Assembly: GCF_000372425.1 (NCBI RefSeq)
Contig: NZ_AQVD01000001.1
Span: 186,001 to 250,000, forward strand
Length of the DNA: 64,000 nt
Source: Streptococcus ferus DSM 20646
GTDB taxonomy: Bacteria > Bacillota > Bacilli > Lactobacillales > Streptococcaceae
Direction: 5' to 3'
The notes beneath the pieces were generated by a model that had not been told where the DNA came from, did not search any database, and worked only from the letters and a program-made list of their open reading frames with translations. Within the stretch, counting starts at the first letter, position 1. Each line of letters opens with the position of its first letter. Made by a program: the position numbers and the translations under genes. Of this stretch, positions 1 through 12,175 are shown one piece after another.

Positions 1-1
1 T

Positions 2-427
2 GAGGGGAGCTTCTCTTGGTTTGCACATGCCTACCCAGAAAAATTATCTGCCAACATTACGTTTGACCTTGAGTTAGCTCAGCAAATCTATGCCGGCAGC
101 GATTTGTTCCTTATGCCGAGTGCTTTTGAGCCTTGCGGTCTGTCGCAGATGATGGCCATGCGCTATGGCAGCCTGCCATTGGTACACGAAGTAGGCGGTC
201 TGAAAGATACCGTTCAGCCCTACAATGAGTTTGAGCACACTGGAACAGGTTTCGGTTTCCAAGACTTTTCAGGCTACTGGCTAAACCGTACACTGGAGTT
301 GGCCTTAGATGTCTACTATAATAGAAAAGAAGATTGGCAAATTCTTCAAAAGACGGCAATGACCAGAGATTTCTCATGGGATACGGCAAGTATTGCCTAT
401 CAAAAATTATATCAGGAACTAGTTTAG
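2..427 (+). CDS. glgA: Glycogen synthase GlgA, C-terminal part
   Basis: ADP-glucose:alpha-1,4-glucan glucosyltransferase, which extends glycogen chains in the cytoplasm. Only the last 141 residues lie in the window; the reading frame is open from base 2. The visible part is the second GT-B Rossmann domain. It carries the nucleotide-sugar binding stretch [15 protein letters not shown] and the following [11 protein letters not shown], both typical of bacterial GlgA. The gene ends 26 bases before glgP with no terminator between them, so the two are co-transcribed as the end of a glycogen operon that starts outside the window. No sign of damage. Family identity is secure; the truncation is only the window edge. 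Confidence 0.95.
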   Translation, partial: EGSFSWFAHAYPEKLSANITFDLELAQQIYAGSDLFLMPSAFEPCGLSQMMAMRYGSLPLVHEVGGLKDTVQPYNEFEHTGTGFGFQDFSGYWLNRTLELALDVYYNRKEDWQILQKTAMTRDFSWDTASIAYQKLYQELV

Positions 428-453
428 GCTAGTTCTTTCTTGAAAGGATAAGC

Positions 454-2850
454 ATGCAATTAACAAAAGAAAAATTTATTCGCGATTTTAAAGATGCTGT
501 TCACGAAGCACAGCTGATTAAGGTACCTGCGGCGACGCCAACGGAAGCATTTGTTTCCTTGGCCAAGGTGATCAGAAAATATTACACGCCGCTCTGGCTG
601 GAGCGTAATCGCAAGATTTCTGAGGACCAGAAAAAAGTCGCCTATTATTTCTCTATTGAATTTTTACCTGGGCGTATGTTAGAAACCAATCTCCTCAATC
701 TAGGGATTCTTGATACGGTCAAAGAAGGACTGGCTGATTTGGGAATTGATTTTGAAGAGGTCAAAAATGCCGAGCATGATATGGCGCTTGGAAATGGCGG
801 TCTGGGCCGTCTGGCAGCTGCATTCATGGATTCGCTGGCTACAACAGGCTATCCAGGTTTCGGTAATGGTCTCCGTTACAAATACGGACTCTTCAAGCAA
901 CGGATTGTCGATGGTTATCAGGTAGAGCTGCCGGATTCTTGGTTTGGGTCAATCGGTAATGTTTGGGAAACCCGTAAGGACCATGATATTGTTGATGTTA
1001 AGCTCTTTGGAAATGTCTATCTGCAAGCCAATGAAGAGGGACGTATTATGCCAGTCTATGAAAATGCCCAGATACTTCGGGCGGTTCCTTATGATGTCCC
1101 TCAAATTGGTTTTGGCAATGATAATATCAATAATCTTCGTCTTTGGGATGTGGAAATTCCAGAAGAGTATGAATTAAATTACCCAACAGTTGCAGATCGT
1201 CGCCGTGTACAGGATATCACAGCTACTCTTTATCCCGATGACAGCAGCTATGAAGGCAAGGAGCTGCGTCTCATTCAGGAATATTTCATGACAAGCGCAG
1301 GTTTACAGACGATTATCCAATCTTACCTGAAGCAGAACCGGCCGCTTGAAAATATTCACGAAAAAGTTTCTGTCCATATCAATGATACTCACCCAGCGGT
1401 AGCGCCAGCCGAATTGATGCGGCTTTTGGTCGATGACTACGGATTAGAGTGGGATAAGGCTTGGCAAACAACCGTGAAAACCATGTCTTATACCAACCAT
1501 ACCATTTTGTCAGAAGCGCTTGAAAAATGGGATGCTGAACTTTTTAAAAATGTCCTGCCGCGGGTCTATCAAATTATCCTTGAAATCGATAACCGCTACG
1601 TCGCTGAATTAGCCCAAAAAGGGGTTAATCCAGAAACCATTGAGAATACACGGATTGTTAAAAATGACCAAATTCACATGGCTAATTTGGCGATTATTGG
1701 CGGCCATTCTGTCAATGGGGTGGCGAAACTCCATACAGAACTGCTGAAAGATGACACCTTACACGATTTCTTTGTACTCTTCCCTGAGAAGTTTAATAAC
1801 AAAACAAACGGTATTGTTCAGCGTCGCTGGACCCAAATTGCGGCTCCGGAATTGTCGGAAGCCATTGATAAAACCATCGGAACGGGCTGGCGAACAGATA
1901 TTCATGAACTGCGTAAACTCAATGAGTTGGCAGATAATCCAGAAATTCTAGCTGATTTTTATCAGGTGAAACAAGATGCCAAGGCTAAATTAGCTGCCTA
2001 CATTAAAGAGACCACAGGAATTGACGTCTCTACCGATGCCATCTTTGACGTGCAGGTGAAACGTCTGCACGCTTACAAGCGTCAGCTTCTCAATCTGTTG
2101 CATATTATCAAACTATATTGGGACTTAAAAGACAATCCAGATTTGGATATGGTGCCTAGAGTCTTTATCTTTGGTGCCAAGGCTGCTCCGGGTTATCATT
2201 TTGCGAAGTCGGTTATCAAACTAATCAATGAAATTGCAAACCTGGTTAATCAGGATGCGTCCCTCCAAGGCAAGCTCAAGGTCGTCTTTCTTGAAAACTA
2301 CAATGTCAGTCTTGCAGAACTCATTATCCCAGCGGCCAATGTATCGGAACAAATCTCACTTGCTTCCAAGGAAGCTTCCGGAACCTCAAACATGAAATTC
2401 ATGATGACGGGTGCGGTTACCTTGGCAACACTTGATGGTGCCAATATTGAAATCAAGGATGAAGTGGGAGATGATAATATTGTCATTTTTGGTATGGATA
2501 AAGATGAGGTTTACCAGCATTATGCCAACCATGACTATTATTCTCGTGGGGTTTATGAGAGCAATCCGACCATCAAGCGTGTGGTAGACACCTTTGTCAA
2601 TGGGACCATTCCTAATAGTGCCAGCGAAGGAACGGAGATTTATGAAGCCCTTATCACTCATAATGACGAATACTTCCTTTTGGAGGATTTTGAGGCCTAC
2701 GTTGCGGCTCAGGCGCAAATCGACGCCCTTTACCGAGATAAGGAAAAATGGTCTCGCATGAGTCTTTTGAACATTGCCAATTCAGATAAATTTACATCTG
2801 ATGACACTATTACCCAATACGCCCAAGACATTTGGCAGTTGGAAAATTAG
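454..2850 (+). CDS. glgP: Glycogen/maltodextrin phosphorylase
   Basis: PLP-dependent alpha-glucan phosphorylase (798 residues, usual length about 750-800) that releases glucose-1-phosphate from glycogen or maltodextrin. Family landmarks are in order: NGGLGRLAAAFMDS near residue 115, HTGs-type central glucan-binding segments, and the C-terminal PLP region EASGTSNMKFMMTGAVTLAT, whose lysine-containing fold holds the cofactor. The start ATG at 454 follows GAAAGGA. It is the last gene of the glycogen operon and is followed by a clear terminator. I cannot separate a glycogen-specific from a maltodextrin-specific enzyme, but pairing with glgA favours glycogen turnover, which oral streptococci use as intracellular storage polysaccharide. 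Confidence 0.95.
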   Translation: MQLTKEKFIRDFKDAVHEAQLIKVPAATPTEAFVSLAKVIRKYYTPLWLERNRKISEDQKKVAYYFSIEFLPGRMLETNLLNLGILDTVKEGLADLGIDFEEVKNAEHDMALGNGGLGRLAAAFMDSLATTGYPGFGNGLRYKYGLFKQRIVDGYQVELPDSWFGSIGNVWETRKDHDIVDVKLFGNVYLQANEEGRIMPVYENAQILRAVPYDVPQIGFGNDNINNLRLWDVEIPEEYELNYPTVADRRRVQDITATLYPDDSSYEGKELRLIQEYFMTSAGLQTIIQSYLKQNRPLENIHEKVSVHINDTHPAVAPAELMRLLVDDYGLEWDKAWQTTVKTMSYTNHTILSEALEKWDAELFKNVLPRVYQIILEIDNRYVAELAQKGVNPETIENTRIVKNDQIHMANLAIIGGHSVNGVAKLHTELLKDDTLHDFFVLFPEKFNNKTNGIVQRRWTQIAAPELSEAIDKTIGTGWRTDIHELRKLNELADNPEILADFYQVKQDAKAKLAAYIKETTGIDVSTDAIFDVQVKRLHAYKRQLLNLLHIIKLYWDLKDNPDLDMVPRVFIFGAKAAPGYHFAKSVIKLINEIANLVNQDASLQGKLKVVFLENYNVSLAELIIPAANVSEQISLASKEASGTSNMKFMMTGAVTLATLDGANIEIKDEVGDDNIVIFGMDKDEVYQHYANHDYYSRGVYESNPTIKRVVDTFVNGTIPNSASEGTEIYEALITHNDEYFLLEDFEAYVAAQAQIDALYRDKEKWSRMSLLNIANSDKFTSDDTITQYAQDIWQLEN

Positions 2851-2862
2851 TCCTTCCCAATA

Positions 2863-2888
2863 AAGGATGGCGAAAGCCGTCCTTTTTC
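2863..2888 (+). terminator. Rho-independent terminator after glgP
   Basis: Nine-pair stem AAGGATGGC / GCCGTCCTT with a GAAA tetraloop (2872-2875), followed by a short T run. It ends the glycogen operon ahead of the atp promoter. Confidence 0.88.
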
Positions 2889-2990
2889 ACTTTCTGACAG
2901 CCTGTGTCAGTTAGAAAAGCATTTTGCTAAGAAGGTTTTCTGTAAAGGTTAAGAAAGGTTTAAGAAATCGCATACAATTGGTAGTTTTCG

Positions 2991-3019
2991 TTGACAAAGC
3001 ATAAAAATAGGAATAAACT
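2991..3019 (+). promoter_or_regulatory. Promoter of the atp operon
   Basis: TTGACA at 2991-2996, 17 bases, then TAAACT at 3014-3019. Predicted start of transcription is about 3026, leaving a short leader before the atpE ribosome site GGAG. This is the only good promoter between the glgP terminator and atpE. Confidence 0.8.
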
Positions 3020-3052
3020 AAACAGGTAAAAAATTTTAAAGGAGAATTCATC

Positions 3053-3253
3053 ATGAATTTAGCTATTTTAGCACTTGGTATCGCTGTTTTGGGTGTTAGT
3101 CTCGGTGAAGGTATTTTGGTTGCCAATATTGCCCAAGCCTCTGCCCGTCAGCCAGAAATGTTTGGGAAATTACGTACTCTTATGATCATGGGGGTGGCCT
3201 TTATCGAAGGAACTTTCTTCGTTCTTCTGGCATCAACATTCTTTGTAAACTAA
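3053..3253 (+). CDS. atpE: ATP synthase F0 subunit c
   Basis: Proteolipid that forms the proton-carrying rotor ring of the F1F0-ATPase. 66 residues, two membrane helices joined by a polar loop with the conserved ARQPE (residues 31-35). The proton-binding carboxylate is Glu52 in the second helix (GVAFIEGTFF). It is the first gene of the operon, ahead of atpB; this c-before-a order is characteristic of streptococci. In these acid-producing bacteria the enzyme mainly hydrolyses ATP to pump protons out. A hairpin follows directly (3258-3277) and may set its message level. Start ATG follows AAAGGAG. Confidence 0.96.
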   Translation: MNLAILALGIAVLGVSLGEGILVANIAQASARQPEMFGKLRTLMIMGVAFIEGTFFVLLASTFFVN

Positions 3254-3257
3254 GACA

Positions 3258-3277
3258 TTTCCAGTAAATTCTGGAAA
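3258..3277 (+). other. Intercistronic hairpin between atpE and atpB
   Basis: TTTCCAG / CTGGAAA with loop TAAATT, starting four bases after the atpE stop. No T run follows, so it is not a terminator. The right arm runs into the atpB ribosome site AAAAAGGAGGG. It could protect the upstream atpE mRNA or tune atpB translation; both are inference. Confidence 0.55.
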
Positions 3278-3291
3278 AAGGAGGGATAAGG

Positions 3292-4005
3292 TTGGAACAA
3301 ACGGTAAATCCAACAGTTAACTTTTTCGGTATCGAATTTGATTTGACGATACTCTTCATGTCTCTCTTGGTTGTTCTTCTGGCATTTCTCTTTGTCTTCT
3401 GGACAAGCCGTCATCTCAAGATGAAGCCAACTGGCAAACAAAATGTGCTGGAATGGGTTTATGATTTTGTCATCGGCATTATTAAGCCTAATTTAGGAGA
3501 TTATACTGCCAATTACAGCCTGTTTGCCTTTTGCCTCTTTCTCTTCGTTTTGATAGCTAATAATATTGGACTAGTGGCGAAAGTTGAGGTTAAGGGCTAT
3601 AATATCTGGTCCTCGCCGACGGCCAACTTTGCGGTTGACTTTGGCCTGTCGCTCATGGTGGCGCTTATCTGCCACTTTGAGGGCATCCGTAAAACAGGTC
3701 TGAAAAACTACCTGAAGGGTTACTTAGACCCGACACCTGCTATGATGCCTATGAACATCTTAGAAGAGTTGACTAATGTGGTATCACTGGCTCTTCGTCT
3801 TTATGGAAATATCTATGCTGGTGAGGTTGTCCTTGCGTTATTAGTACAGTTTGCTAATTTTAGTGTTTTCACAGCACCAATCGCCTTTGTACTTAATATG
3901 CTTTGGACAGGTTTTTCAATCTTTATATCCGGTATTCAGGCCTATGTTTTCGTCCTGTTAACAACCACTTATATCGGTAAAAAAGTTAATCCAGAAGAAG
4001 AATAA
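3292..4005 (+). CDS. atpB: ATP synthase F0 subunit a
   Basis: Membrane stator subunit that forms the proton half-channels against the c ring. 237 residues with about five hydrophobic helices. The essential arginine is in the helix [20 protein letters not shown] (near residue 175). The start is TTG at 3292, supported by AAAAAGGAGGG six bases upstream and by lack of a better in-frame start. Second gene of the atp operon. Confidence 0.95.
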   Translation: MEQTVNPTVNFFGIEFDLTILFMSLLVVLLAFLFVFWTSRHLKMKPTGKQNVLEWVYDFVIGIIKPNLGDYTANYSLFAFCLFLFVLIANNIGLVAKVEVKGYNIWSSPTANFAVDFGLSLMVALICHFEGIRKTGLKNYLKGYLDPTPAMMPMNILEELTNVVSLALRLYGNIYAGEVVLALLVQFANFSVFTAPIAFVLNMLWTGFSIFISGIQAYVFVLLTTTYIGKKVNPEEE

Positions 4006-4022
4006 GAAAGGAGAAATGATAA

Positions 4023-4523
4023 ATGTCAACACTTATTAATAGTACAAGTCTAGGTAATTTAATTATTGTGACAGGGTCTTTTGTCCTTTTGTTGGTTCTG
4101 ATTAAAAAATTTGCCTGGACACAGCTGACAGACGTTTTCAAAGCTAGAGAAGAAAAGATTGCCAATGACCTTGATAAGGCTGAAAGTTCTCGGAAAAATG
4201 CTGAGGACTTAGAGAGCAGACGTCAAATTGAATTGAGTCATGCCAAAGGAGAAGCCAATCAGATTATTGAAACGGCTAAGGAAACTGGTAAGACAAATGG
4301 CGAAAAATTGGTAGCAGAAGCTAAAGAAGAAGCCGGACGTCTCAAGGAAAAAGCCCAGCAGGATATTGAAATCAGCAAGACAGAAGCCTTCACAGCTGTT
4401 AAATCAGATGTTGCTGACCTGTCTTTGCATTTAGCAGAAAAGCTGATTTCTAAAAATCTTGACCAAGAAGCACATAGCCAGCTGATTGATTCTTATTTAG
4501 ACAAACTAGGAGAAGCGAAATGA
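4023..4523 (+). CDS. atpF: ATP synthase F0 subunit b
   Basis: Peripheral stalk subunit: one N-terminal membrane helix (about residues 10-28) followed by a long charged helix (residues 35-150, rich in E, K and A) that holds the F1 head through the delta subunit. 166 residues, normal length. ATG at 4023 follows AAAGGAG. The last four bases (ATGA) overlap atpH, indicating translational coupling. Confidence 0.95.
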   Translation: MSTLINSTSLGNLIIVTGSFVLLLVLIKKFAWTQLTDVFKAREEKIANDLDKAESSRKNAEDLESRRQIELSHAKGEANQIIETAKETGKTNGEKLVAEAKEEAGRLKEKAQQDIEISKTEAFTAVKSDVADLSLHLAEKLISKNLDQEAHSQLIDSYLDKLGEAK

Positions 4524-5059
4524 ATAAGAAAACATTAGCCCTAGTTGATCTCTATGCGAAAAGTCTTGTTGATGTGGCTCTTGAGCATGATGCCGTCAAA
4601 CCGGTAACGGATGATATTAAGGCGATGCTGGCTGTCTTTGACAGTCAAAAAGACCTGCAGTCACTTTTTGCAACAGACAGCATGGAAGCTTCAGAGAAGG
4701 CTAAGATTGTCAGACTCTTTCAGGAACAGGCCTCTCCTTACGTGACTAATTTTCTTGAAGTGCTTTTGCAAAATGAACGTGAGTCACTCCTCTACCCTAT
4801 TTTGCATTCTGTCTCAGACCAGATGAGTCAGGCAACTCGGAAATTCGACGTTGAGGTCAGAACAGCCGTTCCTTTATCTGATGAACAAAAGAGACGGTTG
4901 CAGGAAATCGTTGAAGAAAAATTTGAGCTTCAGCAAGATCGTTTGATTGAAATCGTCGATCAGTCACTTGTTGGCGGTTTTGTCGTTAAAGCGGATAATC
5001 GTGTCATTGATACCAGCATTCGCAGACAATTACAAGATTTAAAAATGAATTTGAAATAG
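4520..5059 (+). CDS. atpH: ATP synthase F1 subunit delta
   Basis: Links the F1 head to the b-subunit stalk. 179 residues, normal length. It has the alpha-helical N-terminal domain and the conserved C-terminal VDQSLVGGFVVKADNRVIDTS, diagnostic of the OSCP/delta family. It starts in an ATGA overlap with atpF and its ribosome site GGAG lies inside atpF. Confidence 0.95.
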   Translation: MNKKTLALVDLYAKSLVDVALEHDAVKPVTDDIKAMLAVFDSQKDLQSLFATDSMEASEKAKIVRLFQEQASPYVTNFLEVLLQNERESLLYPILHSVSDQMSQATRKFDVEVRTAVPLSDEQKRRLQEIVEEKFELQQDRLIEIVDQSLVGGFVVKADNRVIDTSIRRQLQDLKMNLK

Positions 5060-5071
5060 AAAGTGGTGTGA

Positions 5072-6580
<1,509 letters not shown>

Positions 6581-6597
6581 TATTGGAGGGATGAATA

Positions 6598-7476
6598 ATG
6601 TCAGGCTCTCTTAGTGAAATTAAAACCAAAATCTCGTCAACTCAGAAAACAGGTAAAATCACCAATGCGATGAAGATGGTTTCTTCTGCCAAATTGGTGA
6701 AATCAGAGCAGGACTCTAAGCATTTTCAGATTTATGCCTCAAAGATTCGTCAGATTACAACCGATTTATTGAAATGTGACTTGACGACAGGCTCTTCCAA
6801 TCCCATGTTGATTGCGCGTCCGGTAAAAAAGACCGCTTATATTGTCATTACATCTGACAAGGGTTTGGTTGGTGCTTATAATTCCACCATTTTAAAAGCG
6901 GTTTTAGACACCATTCAGGACTACCACCCAGACGGTGATGATTACAGCATTATCGCTATTGGAGGTATGGGAGCAGATTTCTTTAAGGCAAGGAATCTGC
7001 CGGTTAGCTTTGAATTACGTGGCTTAGAAGATAATCCAAGTTTTGAGGAAGTGAACCGCATCATTTCCAAATCCGTAGAAATGTACAAAAATGAGCTTTT
7101 CGATGAACTGTATGTGTGTTATACCCACCACATCAATAGCCTGACCAGTCAGGTTCGTGTTGAAAAAATGCTCCCGATTTCTGATTTGGATGCAGGTGAG
7201 GCCTCTGAGACCGGTGTCAGTGATTTTGTTCTTGAACCAAATCGCGATGCAATCTTGGAGCAGCTCTTGCCTCAATACGCTGAAAGTCTGATCTATGGTG
7301 CTATTATTGATGCTAAAACAGCAGAGCATGCTGCCGGTATGACAGCTATGCAGGCGGCAACCGATAATTCTGAGAAGATGATCAAAGAGTTAACCAAACG
7401 ATACAATCGTGTCCGTCAGGCTGCGATTACACAGGAAATTACAGAGATTGTTGCAGGTGCAAATGCCCTCGACTAA
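6598..7476 (+). CDS. atpG: ATP synthase F1 subunit gamma
   Basis: Central rotor shaft that couples c-ring rotation to the catalytic sites. 292 residues. The N-terminal coiled-coil helix has the conserved [20 protein letters not shown], and the C-terminal helix has [15 protein letters not shown]; these two form the antiparallel shaft. ATG at 6598 follows TGGAGGG. Sits between alpha and beta as in all F-type operons. Confidence 0.96.
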   Translation: MSGSLSEIKTKISSTQKTGKITNAMKMVSSAKLVKSEQDSKHFQIYASKIRQITTDLLKCDLTTGSSNPMLIARPVKKTAYIVITSDKGLVGAYNSTILKAVLDTIQDYHPDGDDYSIIAIGGMGADFFKARNLPVSFELRGLEDNPSFEEVNRIISKSVEMYKNELFDELYVCYTHHINSLTSQVRVEKMLPISDLDAGEASETGVSDFVLEPNRDAILEQLLPQYAESLIYGAIIDAKTAEHAAGMTAMQAATDNSEKMIKELTKRYNRVRQAAITQEITEIVAGANALD

Positions 7477-8904
<1,428 letters not shown>

Positions 8905-8916
8905 TGAGGTGAGATG

Positions 8917-9336
8917 ATGGCAGATATGATGACTGTTCAAATCGTAACGCCGGATGGTCTGAAATATGACCATCACGCTAATTTTGTCTTAGTGAAGACA
9001 ACTGATGGAGAACTTGGTATTATGACCAACCATGAAAATATTATTGCTCCCTTGGATGTTCACGAAATGAAAGTCAGACGCATTGACGATGACAGTCATG
9101 TGGACTGGATTGCTGTTAATGGCGGTATTATTGAGGTTCAGAACAATCTGATTACTATTGTGGCTGATTCAGCAGAACGTGAACGTGACATTGATGTGTC
9201 GCGTGCAGAGCGTGCTAAATTACGTGCAGAACGTGATATTCAAGAAGCAGAAGCGCAGCATCGGATTGATGAGGTACAGCGTGCTAAGATCGCTCTTCAG
9301 CGTGCCCTTAACCGTATCAATGTGGGTTCAAAATAA
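8917..9336 (+). CDS. atpC: ATP synthase F1 subunit epsilon
   Basis: Rotor-foot subunit and intrinsic regulator of ATPase activity. About 139 residues: N-terminal beta sandwich ([16 protein letters not shown]) and a C-terminal helical hairpin rich in A, E and R. Two adjacent ATG codons exist at 8914 and 8917. The ribosome site GAGGTGAG (8906-8912) spaces better to 8917, so I use that; a start at 8914 would add one Met. Last gene of the atp operon. Confidence 0.94.
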   Translation: MADMMTVQIVTPDGLKYDHHANFVLVKTTDGELGIMTNHENIIAPLDVHEMKVRRIDDDSHVDWIAVNGGIIEVQNNLITIVADSAERERDIDVSRAERAKLRAERDIQEAEAQHRIDEVQRAKIALQRALNRINVGSK

Positions 9337-9339
9337 GAC

Positions 9340-9370
9340 AAAAAAACAAGAAGGAACTTCTTGTTTTTTT
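9340..9370 (+). terminator. Terminator of the atp operon
   Basis: Stem AAAAAAACAAGAAG / CTTCTTGTTTTTTT with a three-base loop (9354-9356) and seven terminal T residues. The A-rich left arm could also work for transcription on the other strand. Confidence 0.92.
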
Positions 9371-9444
9371 GGTTCAGCCAGTCTTGTTCCCGCCTTGAGA
9401 CCGTCAGGCGGTATCTCTGTCAGCTAACATTTAAAGAATATCTT

Positions 9445-9473
9445 TTGGCGACTTTTCCAAATCATGTTATAAT
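9445..9473 (+). promoter_or_regulatory. Promoter of the DUF1146 gene, giving a leaderless start
   Basis: TTGGCG at 9445-9450, 17 bases, TATAAT at 9468-9473, with TG at 9465-9466 (extended -10). Transcription is predicted to begin at about 9480, the A of the ATG of the next gene. Confidence 0.8.
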
Positions 9474-9479
9474 GGGCTT

Positions 9480-9716
9480 ATGGATTATTTAGAGAGTTTG
9501 GTGGCTGTCTTTAGTCATCTGACCTGTATCGCTATTTTTTATCACTTGCTGGTCAATCTTTTTGATTGGTCTAAACTGATTAAAGTGACGCCTGAAAATA
9601 TCAGTCGTTTAAAATTATGCCTGCTCTTTATCAGTATTGCAGTAGGGTATCTAGTGAGCAGTTTTATATTATCTGTTTTAACACTTAGTCAAGAACTTTT
9701 CTTTGCATTTAAGTGA
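9480..9716 (+). CDS. DUF1146 (YwzB-like) membrane protein
   Basis: Small membrane protein of unknown function. 78 residues, two hydrophobic helices (about 10-26 and 44-70) with the family core YHLLVNLFDWSKLIK between them. The same family sits between the atp operon and murA in Bacillus (ywzB), so the neighbourhood supports the call. The sole ATG is at 9480 and has no ribosome site. The -10 box ends seven bases upstream, so the mRNA is probably leaderless. Codon use resembles its neighbours. Confidence 0.85.
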   Translation: MDYLESLVAVFSHLTCIAIFYHLLVNLFDWSKLIKVTPENISRLKLCLLFISIAVGYLVSSFILSVLTLSQELFFAFK

Positions 9717-9760
9717 TGACAGAAAGAGTCTAAGATTACGTATGATAGTTGGAGAAATTT

Positions 9761-11032
9761 GTGGACAAAATTATTATTGAAGGTGGCAATACAAGACTTC
9801 AAGGTGAAGTGACCATTGAAGGGGCTAAGAATGCTGTTTTACCTCTGTTGGCAGCAACAATCTTACCGGTAGAGGGAAAAACGGTTTTAAAGAACGTTCC
9901 TATTCTGTCGGATGTTTTTACGATGAATCATGTGGTTAGGGGCTTGAATATTGCTGTCGATTTCGATGAAGCGTTAAATCAAGTTACGGTTGATGCGACT
10001 GGAGCTATTTTGGATACGGCGCCTTATGAGTACGTCAGCCAGATGCGCGCTTCTATTGTTGTTCTAGGGCCCATTTTAGCGAGAAATGGTCATGCTAAGG
10101 TTTCCATGCCGGGAGGCTGTACGATTGGCAGCCGCCCGATTGACTTGCATTTGAAAGGTCTGGAAGCCATGGGGGCTTCTATCCACCAAGAGGGCGGTGA
10201 TATTTCTGCTACAGCAGAAAAACTGAAAGGGGCTCATTTTTATATGGACTTTCCTTCGGTCGGCGCCACTCAAAACCTTATGATGGCCGCTACCTTGGCT
10301 GAAGGGACGACAGTCCTTGAAAATGCAGCGCGTGAGCCAGAAATTGTTGATTTAGCTAACCTTTTGAATAAAATGGGGGCTCGTGTTTCCGGAGCCGGCA
10401 CAGAGACGCTGACAATCCGAGGAGTGGCAGAACTTCATGGGGCGGAACATAATGTGGTTCAGGATCGAATTGAAGCCGGAACCTTTATGGTTGCGGCTGC
10501 TATGACCAGTGGCAATGTCCTGATTAAAGACGCTGTTTGGGAGCACAATCGTCCCCTTATTTCAAAATTAAGAGAGATGGGGGTTGATGTGCGGGAAGAA
10601 GAGGCAGGTATTCGTGTCAAATCAGACGTTTCCAAACTCAAACCTGTTACTGTAAAAACCTTACCGCATCCCGGATTTCCGACCGATATGCAGGCGCAGT
10701 TTACCGCTTTAATGGCTGTTGTCAAGGGTGAATCCACTATGATTGAAACCGTCTTTGAAAATCGTTTCCAACATTTGGAAGAGATGCGCCGTATGGGACT
10801 GCATTCGGAAATCTTGCGCGATACTGCCATGATTCATGGTGGCCAGAGATTGCAGGGAGCTCAGGTTATGTCTACGGATCTGCGGGCGAGTGCGGCCTTA
10901 ATCCTCACAGGACTTGTGGCGCAGGGGCAGACAAAAGTTGGTCAGCTGTCCCATTTAGACCGTGGTTATTATCAATTTCATGAGAAACTGGCGCAGCTTG
11001 GTGCTGATATCCGACGAGAAAGCGAGGATTAG
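9761..11032 (+). CDS. murA: UDP-N-acetylglucosamine 1-carboxyvinyltransferase MurA
   Basis: First committed step of peptidoglycan synthesis: transfers enolpyruvate from PEP to UDP-GlcNAc in the cytoplasm. About 423 residues. The catalytic cysteine, target of fosfomycin, is Cys120 in [13 protein letters not shown]. The N-terminal [16 protein letters not shown] with the conserved Lys-Asn ([11 protein letters not shown]) is standard. I choose GTG at 9761, six bases after GGAG; an in-frame TTG at 9749 would add four residues and has no ribosome site. Streptococci carry two MurA paralogues; this is the one linked to atp/epuA. epuA follows after two bases. Confidence 0.95.
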   Translation: MDKIIIEGGNTRLQGEVTIEGAKNAVLPLLAATILPVEGKTVLKNVPILSDVFTMNHVVRGLNIAVDFDEALNQVTVDATGAILDTAPYEYVSQMRASIVVLGPILARNGHAKVSMPGGCTIGSRPIDLHLKGLEAMGASIHQEGGDISATAEKLKGAHFYMDFPSVGATQNLMMAATLAEGTTVLENAAREPEIVDLANLLNKMGARVSGAGTETLTIRGVAELHGAEHNVVQDRIEAGTFMVAAAMTSGNVLIKDAVWEHNRPLISKLREMGVDVREEEAGIRVKSDVSKLKPVTVKTLPHPGFPTDMQAQFTALMAVVKGESTMIETVFENRFQHLEEMRRMGLHSEILRDTAMIHGGQRLQGAQVMSTDLRASAALILTGLVAQGQTKVGQLSHLDRGYYQFHEKLAQLGADIRRESED

Positions 11033-11034
11033 TT

Positions 11035-11223
11035 ATGAGCAGTGGCTGGAGATATGTCCGCAATCAGATAGCTTTTATCCTTTTCGTCGCCCTTTTATGT
11101 CTAGGCTGTCTAGCTTTGGGCTTGATGCTTGGCTATGGTTTCTTTGGTGAAGGGAAGGATGTTGTCTCCATCCTGTCCTTAGACAAGTGGCAGACAATTA
11201 TTGAAAAATTTACAGGAAAGTAG
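11035..11223 (+). CDS. epuA: EpuA family small membrane protein
   Basis: 62 residues with a single hydrophobic segment (about residues 10-38, IAFILFVALLCLGCLALGLMLGYGFF) and a short C-terminal tail. It matches the EpuA family found between murA and endA in streptococci. The family is often labelled as an RNA polymerase beta-subunit-like protein, but I see no support for that role. It starts two bases after the murA stop, so the two are almost certainly translated from one message. Function unknown; context suggests the cell envelope or DNA uptake. Confidence 0.85.
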   Translation: MSSGWRYVRNQIAFILFVALLCLGCLALGLMLGYGFFGEGKDVVSILSLDKWQTIIEKFTGK

Positions 11224-11263
11224 TAAGTAGGGTAGACCTACTTTTTCTATGGAAAGATAGATT

Positions 11264-12142
11264 ATGGCGAGAAAAAAACTGGGAAAAAAGGATCATCAGT
11301 TAGTGTACTCGGTAGTGGTTGCGCTGTTGATTTTAGGATTGGGTTATTTAGCAACCAGCAATCATTTAGAGGACAGTAATCCCTTTAAACAAGCAGCACA
11401 ATTATTAACGGGTAAGGAAGAAGAGGTTGCGATTGCTTCCAATGGTTCCAGCAGCTACGATGAGACACCAAGTCAGGCACTGGCAGAAAGTGTATTGACT
11501 GCAAAGGTCAGACAAAAGCTGGGCAGCCAAATTGAGTGGACAGGGGCAGGTTCTTTTATTATCAATGGCAATAAAACAGCCCTTAACGCAGATGTCTCCA
11601 GTCTGCCTTATGCGACGAATCAAACAAAGACAGTCAGAGGAAGACGGATTCCCGTGCTTGCCAATGCGCTTTTGACCAAAGCAACTCGGCAATATCGGAA
11701 CCGCAACGAAACGGGTCAGGGAAGCAACACTTATCGACCTCCAGGCTGGCACCAGCTGCAGGACTTATCTGGAGTCTACGATCACGCTGTCGATCGGGGT
11801 CACCTGCTGGGATATGCCTTGGTAGGAGGACTTAAAGGCTTTGATGCCTCAACCAGTAATCCTGATAACATTGCAACTCAGACGGCTTGGTCCAATCAGG
11901 CAGACAGCAGCCAGTCTCGGGGACAAAACTACTATGAAAGCATGGTTCGTAGAGCCTTGGATAAGCATCAAAAAGTTCGCTATCGGGTGAGACTGATTTA
12001 CGATGGAGATAACCTCTTGGCGAGTGGCAGCCAGATAGAGGCTAAATCGGCTGACGGCAGTTTGGAGTTTAATGTTTTTATTCCTAACGTGCAGAGTGGG
12101 CTCACTTTCGATTACAAAACAGGACAGGTCAGAAAAAATTAA
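11264..12142 (+). CDS. endA: Membrane-anchored DNA/RNA non-specific endonuclease EndA
   Basis: Surface nuclease of the beta-beta-alpha-metal family. In pneumococcus it degrades one strand of incoming DNA during transformation and also cuts extracellular DNA. 292 residues: N-terminal anchor helix (residues 13-30), a low-complexity linker, then the nuclease domain. The signature DRGH ends at catalytic His180, followed by a metal-ligand Asn near residue 202 in [15 protein letters not shown]. Intact, so the strain keeps this part of the competence/virulence set. It ends in a bidirectional terminator facing the gln operon. Confidence 0.93.
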   Translation: MARKKLGKKDHQLVYSVVVALLILGLGYLATSNHLEDSNPFKQAAQLLTGKEEEVAIASNGSSSYDETPSQALAESVLTAKVRQKLGSQIEWTGAGSFIINGNKTALNADVSSLPYATNQTKTVRGRRIPVLANALLTKATRQYRNRNETGQGSNTYRPPGWHQLQDLSGVYDHAVDRGHLLGYALVGGLKGFDASTSNPDNIATQTAWSNQADSSQSRGQNYYESMVRRALDKHQKVRYRVRLIYDGDNLLASGSQIEAKSADGSLEFNVFIPNVQSGLTFDYKTGQVRKN

Positions 12143-12174
12143 AATACGCCTTTCACTAGCGAAAGGCGTATTTT
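12141..12174. terminator. Bidirectional terminator between endA and glnP
   Basis: 14-pair perfect stem AAAATACGCCTTTC / GAAAGGCGTATTTT around loop ACTAGC. T-rich on both strands, it serves two convergent operons. Confidence 0.92.
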
Positions 12175-12175
12175 C

